Assembly (NCBI GenBank): GCA_020355105.1
Contig: CP070658.1
Location: forward strand, 910,720 to 927,979
Length of the DNA: 17,260 nt
Reading direction: 5' to 3'
DNA from: Candidatus Thorarchaeota archaeon
GTDB taxonomy: Archaea > Asgardarchaeota > Thorarchaeia > Thorarchaeales > Thorarchaeaceae
Both the position numbers and the translations under genes were made by a program. Below the pieces are notes generated by a model, which searched no databases, had not been told where the DNA came from, and saw only the letters and a list, made by a program, of their open reading frames with translations. Below, in pieces: positions 14,388-17,260 of the stretch (positions are counted from its first letter, which is position 1; each line of letters opens with the position of its first letter).

Positions 14388-14448
14388 CCAGTGGTTGCTG
14401 CTTAGAATGGGCGACTCATAATTCCAGTGGTTGCCATGAACTCAGTGG
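14388..14448. repeat. Direct repeats between thiolase and RAM-domain genes
   Basis: CCAGTGGTTGC occurs at 14388-14398 and again at 14424-14434, exactly 36 bases apart. A third CAGTGG core lies at 14443-14448, 18 bases further. The copies sit in the 201-base divergent intergenic region and could be regulator sites. No other gene or RNA is visible in this region. Confidence 0.45.
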
Positions 14449-14470
14449 ACAGGCCTCACTCAGGTGAAGA

Positions 14471-14477
14471 GTTTATC
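14471..14477 (+). promoter_or_regulatory. TATA-like element of the RAM-domain gene
   Basis: GTTTATC lies about 60 bases before ATG 14534 and would give a leader of about 35 bases containing the GGAGAG site. The match is partial. Confidence 0.3.
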
Positions 14478-14533
14478 CCCATAGCGACGTATGTAAGGAG
14501 CGAATCAATCCTGCTCAATTGGAGAGAACTCCG

Positions 14534-14758
14534 ATGACAAGGACGTATGTTCTAATCCGCGCAAAGGCAGGGACAATGTGGAATGTACGCAGTGACATTG
14601 AGAAGATTGAGGGCATAGTAGATGTCCATGTAATCACCGGTCCGTATGATTTGGTGGCCCTCGTTAATCTCCCGTCAACTGACAACTTGAAACGCTTGCT
14701 GGAGATAATTCATGATGTAGAAGGCGTCGTCAGTACTGAAACTTGGATCGCCATGTGA
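14534..14758 (+). CDS. Stand-alone Lrp/AsnC ligand-binding (RAM) domain protein
   Basis: The 74-residue protein is a complete RAM domain without DNA-binding part: 'YVLIRAKAGTMWNVRSDIEK' (first strand and helix), 'VDVHVITGPYDLVALVNLP' with the conserved G-x-YDL turn, and 'VEGVVSTETWIAM' as the last strand. RAM domains form dimers and octamers that bind amino acids or other small effectors; single-domain versions may modulate full-length Lrp proteins or act as metabolite sensors. The ATG at 14534 is chosen over TTG 14519 because GGAGAG (14521-14526) lies 7 bases before it. It is divergent from thiolase and convergent with etfA, so it may sense a metabolite of that pathway (inference). Confidence 0.88.
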   Translation: MTRTYVLIRAKAGTMWNVRSDIEKIEGIVDVHVITGPYDLVALVNLPSTDNLKRLLEIIHDVEGVVSTETWIAM

Positions 14759-14822
14759 GGTGGTTCATACTCCTATGGTCTTGAGCAAGAGTGATCTCTA
14801 TTGCTGGAGAGCACTATAGTGC

Positions 14823-16022
14823 CTATCTCTCAGCTTGAACGCGTTTTATCTCCTCAATGATTGCAGGCACTATCTCGAAGAGATCACCCACGATTCCAAA
14901 GTCCGCAATCTCGAAGATAGGGGCATCGGGGTCTTTGTTCACTGCAACAATGACATCCGAACTCGACATGCCTGCACAGTGTTGGATCGCTCCTGAGATT
15001 CCAAGTGCGAAGTAAAGTCTTGGAGAGATTGTGCGTCCCGACTGGCCAACCTGTTGAGTAGGCGGAAGCCAACCCAAGTCAACAATCGGACGCGAGCCTC
15101 CAACTGCAGCGTCGAGTAATTCTGCGAGCTCTTTCGGCAAGTCAAGATTTGACGGGTCCTTAATTCCCCGTCCACTGCAAACGACAACATCGGCCTCTTC
15201 GATCGACTTCATTCCCTCGACAACTTCCTTCACACGGTCCATGACTCGTGTGCGGACTTGGTTCGCTCCGATCCTAATCTCGACCTTCTCAATCTCTCCC
15301 GTGTGAGATTTGTCAGGCTCACTTGGCTTGAACACGTTGGGTCGTACTGTCGCCATCTGAGGCCTAGTGTAGGGACATAGAATCTCTGCCATGATGTTGC
15401 CACCAAAGGCTGGACGTGTCTGTACAAGTTGACGCTCGTCATCGATGTCAAGTCCGGTACAATCAGCCGTCAGACCGAGGGCCATCCTAGCAGCGACACG
15501 TGGAGCCAAGTCACGGCCATTGCTAGTGGCTCCATACAGTACTATGGCGGGCTTCCTTGGTGCTATCAGAGTGGTCAATGCGATTGTAAAGGCATCAGTC
15601 GTGTACTGTCCGAAGATTTTGTCCTCAACAAGCAGGACCTTGTCGGCCCCCTGATGGATAAGAGATTCGGCAAGACCTTCGACTTCATGACCAATGAGAA
15701 CTGCCACTAGGCCCTCGCCTAGCTTATCGGCAAGCTCACGTCCCTTTGTAACAAGCTCGTAGCCAACGCTTCGCATGCGGCCCTCTACGGTTTCGCAGAA
15801 CACCCAGACGTCTTTGTATTCCGCTATCTTTGCCTTGTCCACAGCCTTGCGCTCAATCAAGATGGCGTCAGCCGGGCAGACTTCCTCGCAGGACCCACAG
15901 AGCACACACTTGTCTAGGTCAAACTTGACTTTGTCACCGTCCTCCTCGATTGCTGCGAAGTTGCAGACCTTTGGGCAAAGCATGCATCCAGTGCACGCAT
16001 CTCTGTCATAGATTAGGCCCAT
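14823..16022 (-). CDS. etfA: Electron transfer flavoprotein alpha subunit fused to 2[4Fe-4S] ferredoxin
   Basis: The first ~60 of 399 residues are a bacterial-type ferredoxin: C10-x2-C13-x2-C16-x3-C20 and C39-x2-C42-x2-C45-x3-C49, each completing the other's cluster. Next comes the EtfA N-terminal domain. The FAD domain follows, with 'GQSGRTISPRLYFALGISGA' (326-345), H348, and 'VNKDPDAPIFEIADFGIVGD', the standard FAD-binding motif. With EtfB it forms a cytosolic FAD heterodimer that takes or delivers electrons to acyl-CoA dehydrogenases. Ferredoxin-fused EtfA is found in anaerobes, for example CarE of Acetobacterium woodii. The start follows the etfB stop by two bases. No acyl-CoA dehydrogenase gene is in the window. 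Confidence 0.95.
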   Translation of the reverse strand: MGLIYDRDACTGCMLCPKVCNFAAIEEDGDKVKFDLDKCVLCGSCEEVCPADAILIERKAVDKAKIAEYKDVWVFCETVEGRMRSVGYELVTKGRELADKLGEGLVAVLIGHEVEGLAESLIHQGADKVLLVEDKIFGQYTTDAFTIALTTLIAPRKPAIVLYGATSNGRDLAPRVAARMALGLTADCTGLDIDDERQLVQTRPAFGGNIMAEILCPYTRPQMATVRPNVFKPSEPDKSHTGEIEKVEIRIGANQVRTRVMDRVKEVVEGMKSIEEADVVVCSGRGIKDPSNLDLPKELAELLDAAVGGSRPIVDLGWLPPTQQVGQSGRTISPRLYFALGISGAIQHCAGMSSSDVIVAVNKDPDAPIFEIADFGIVGDLFEIVPAIIEEIKRVQAER

Positions 16023-16024
16023 CT

Positions 16025-16813
16025 CTAGATTGCCCCCTTCTTGGCCAAGAACTCAACAAGCTGTTTCGCAGCCGTCTTGGCATCCACGTCTTCCAGCTTC
16101 ACTCCACCAGCCCTCTTCTCTGGCGGGAACACCTTCCTAACTGTGGTTGGCGACCCCTTCAGACCAATCTCATCCTCAGGGGTTCCAAGCGTCGCGGCAT
16201 CTATGACTTCCAGAGGCTTCTGTTTGGCCTTCATGATTCCCATGATGTTGGGCAGTCTGGGTTCGTTGAGTCCCTTGGTTGCAGTGAGTAAGACTGGCAT
16301 TCTGGCCCTTACTATGTCATAGCCTTCGTCGGTTTCCCTGTGTGCTATGACATGTTTTCCGCCGTCGTCAACCTCGAGATTCCGCACATAGCAGATTTGA
16401 GGAAGACTGAGAAGTTCTGCGAGTTCGGGACCAACCTGTGCGGTATCCCCGTCAATAGCCTGCTTGCCACAAATGACTAGGTCGAACTCCATCTTCTTGA
16501 TCTGCTGAGCGAGGGTATAAGCAGTAGCCCAAGTGTCAGCCCCTGCAAAAGCACGGTCGGTCATGTGAACAGCTTTGTCAGCCCCCATTGCCAAAGCCTT
16601 CCAGAGGGCTTCCTTGGCCTGAGGCGGACCCATTGTGATGATTGTCACTTCTCCATCATAGGCTTCCTTGAGCTTGATGGCTTCCTCAACTGCATATTCA
16701 TCGAAGGGGTTCAGTATGCTGGGCACTCCTTCACGTATCAACGTGCCAGTTTCTTCGTTGACTCTTACCTCAGCAACCTCCGGCACTTGCTTCACTGGAA
16801 CTATGATTTTCAT
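16025..16813 (-). CDS. etfB: Electron transfer flavoprotein beta subunit
   Basis: The 262-residue protein is a full-length EtfB: 'NPFDEYAVEEAIKLKE' near residue 35 is the family start motif, and 'CGKQAIDGDTAQVGPELAE' (115-133) is the nucleotide-binding signature. The 'GDTAQVGP' form is that of clostridial electron-bifurcating Etfs, where EtfB binds FAD and NADH; classical mitochondrial-type EtfB has 'DDDCNQTG' here. It binds the partner encoded immediately downstream. The ATG at 16811-16813 has GGAGTG (16822-16827 on the complement) 8 bases upstream and a TATA box about 60 bases away, so this is the first gene of the etfBA operon. Bifurcation is inference from the motif and the ferredoxin fusion. 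Confidence 0.95.
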   Translation of the reverse strand: MKIIVPVKQVPEVAEVRVNEETGTLIREGVPSILNPFDEYAVEEAIKLKEAYDGEVTIITMGPPQAKEALWKALAMGADKAVHMTDRAFAGADTWATAYTLAQQIKKMEFDLVICGKQAIDGDTAQVGPELAELLSLPQICYVRNLEVDDGGKHVIAHRETDEGYDIVRARMPVLLTATKGLNEPRLPNIMGIMKAKQKPLEVIDAATLGTPEDEIGLKGSPTTVRKVFPPEKRAGGVKLEDVDAKTAAKQLVEFLAKKGAI

Positions 16814-16869
16814 CTGCGTGACACTCCGGAAATCAATAGCGCTACGAGCCCGCAGGGGACCAGTGCCTC

Positions 16870-16877
16870 ATTATAAG
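16870..16877 (-). promoter_or_regulatory. TATA box of the etfBA operon
   Basis: The complement reads CTTATAAT about 57-64 bases before the etfB ATG, predicting transcription from around 16845 and a leader of about 30 bases with the GGAGTG ribosome binding site. The 110-base gap between etfB and the arginase-family gene holds nothing else that I can identify. Confidence 0.5.
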
Positions 16878-16923
16878 GAATGCGCACGAGGAAATACCGT
16901 ATGGAGATAGTGTAGACATTGCT

Positions 16924-17260
16924 TCACGGTTTGAAGCGATACTGTCTTCTTAGTCCAACTATGGCACGTTCAATGAGATGGTAGATTGCATTCAGTGAGA
17001 TCATGTCTGGGTCGCTGCCTACTGGATACCCAGCAATACCTAGGCCTCTCACCTTGGGATGAGCGAATATCACCTCAAATGCCGCTCCCAGTTCTTTGCT
17101 TGTAGGACCGTCCTCGACAGGCAATCCGTGACCTGGGACTTCACACGGATCAAGTACATCCACGTCTAAGTGAACATAGATGATGTCCGTGATACTTGAC
17201 AGCCGATTCATCTCAGTCCTGATGACTGGTCTGAGCTTTCTTATGTCTTCTACAGAAATG
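16924..17260 (-). CDS. Arginase/agmatinase-family ureohydrolase, C-terminal part
   Basis: The frame is open to the window end, so the N-terminal half, including the first metal-binding motif, is outside. About 111 residues are visible. 'YVHLDVDVLDPCEVPGHGLP' is the second metal-binding motif (two Asp ligands of the Mn pair), and 'GPTSKELGAAFEVIF' follows as usual. The family hydrolyses guanidino compounds (arginine, agmatine, guanidinobutyrate or formiminoglutamate). Where arginase has V-E-V-N-P, with the Glu contacting the guanidinium group, this protein has I-A-G-Y-P, so the Glu is apparently replaced by Ala. That makes the substrate uncertain. It is on the same strand as etfBA, but a 110-base gap with a promoter separates them. 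Confidence 0.82.
   Translation of the reverse strand, partial: ISVEDIRKLRPVIRTEMNRLSSITDIIYVHLDVDVLDPCEVPGHGLPVEDGPTSKELGAAFEVIFAHPKVRGLGIAGYPVGSDPDMISLNAIYHLIERAIVGLRRQYRFKP

Noticed and set aside
14333..14533. Possible tRNA or other RNA gene in the thiolase-RAM intergenic region.
   Set aside because: No cloverleaf, T-loop motif or CCA-type end could be drawn; only direct repeats and promoter-like elements are seen.
14811..14822. Perfect 12-base palindrome GCACTATAGTGC just after the etfA stop.
   Set aside because: It has no loop and no T-run, so it is not a convincing terminator; a single such palindrome may arise by chance.

Overview
The window looks like an archaeal chromosome segment. 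Supporting features: TATA-like boxes (TTTATAT, CTTATAAT, TATATATG) at promoter distance from starts; Shine-Dalgarno sites of the GGAGG/GGAGTG type; a histone-fold protein of 62 residues; a stand-alone Lrp/AsnC effector-binding (RAM) domain; and an ArsR-type winged-helix regulator. Base composition is roughly balanced and several genes use TTG or GTG starts. The gene repertoire would fit an anaerobic Asgard/Thorarchaeota-like lineage, but no marker here proves that. No tRNA, rRNA, CRISPR array, insertion sequence or integrase was seen, and no gap between genes exceeds 300 bases.

Left part (1-3400): the 3' end of a DUF420-like membrane protein; then on the minus strand endonuclease III (nth), a CPA2-type cation:proton antiporter with a cysteine-rich tail, and a small TIGR04076-like protein; then a short flavodoxin on the plus strand. 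Centre left (3476-7928): a translationally coupled plus-strand operon of two ABC half-transporters and an AlkD-like DNA glycosylase. The two ABC subunits are asymmetric: one has Asp in place of the catalytic Walker B Glu, the other has a degenerate signature motif. This is the pattern of heterodimeric exporters with one inactive ATP site. The first subunit carries an unusual insert of about 44 residues made of three hairpin-like repeats between Walker A and the Q-loop.

Centre (7949-11250): a minus-strand pair of a coiled-coil winged-helix regulator and an unknown protein, with an operator-like inverted repeat beside the TATA box; a possible 27-residue ORF containing a perfect hairpin; an alpha3-truncated histone-fold protein; an imperfect hairpin between divergent promoters; two small membrane proteins; and a 4-oxalocrotonate-tautomerase-like protein whose real start is a TTG directly before the catalytic proline.

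Right part (11262-17260): a minus-strand operon of thiolase, an unknown TIM-barrel-like protein and a radical SAM enzyme with an auxiliary cysteine cluster; a divergent stand-alone RAM protein; etfB-etfA, with EtfA fused to a 2[4Fe-4S] ferredoxin domain; and the 3' part of an arginase/agmatinase-family gene. Thiolase and ferredoxin-linked Etf point to acyl-CoA metabolism with low-potential electron transfer. The ABC exporter coupled to a glycosylase suggests a combined export-and-repair response to a DNA-damaging compound.
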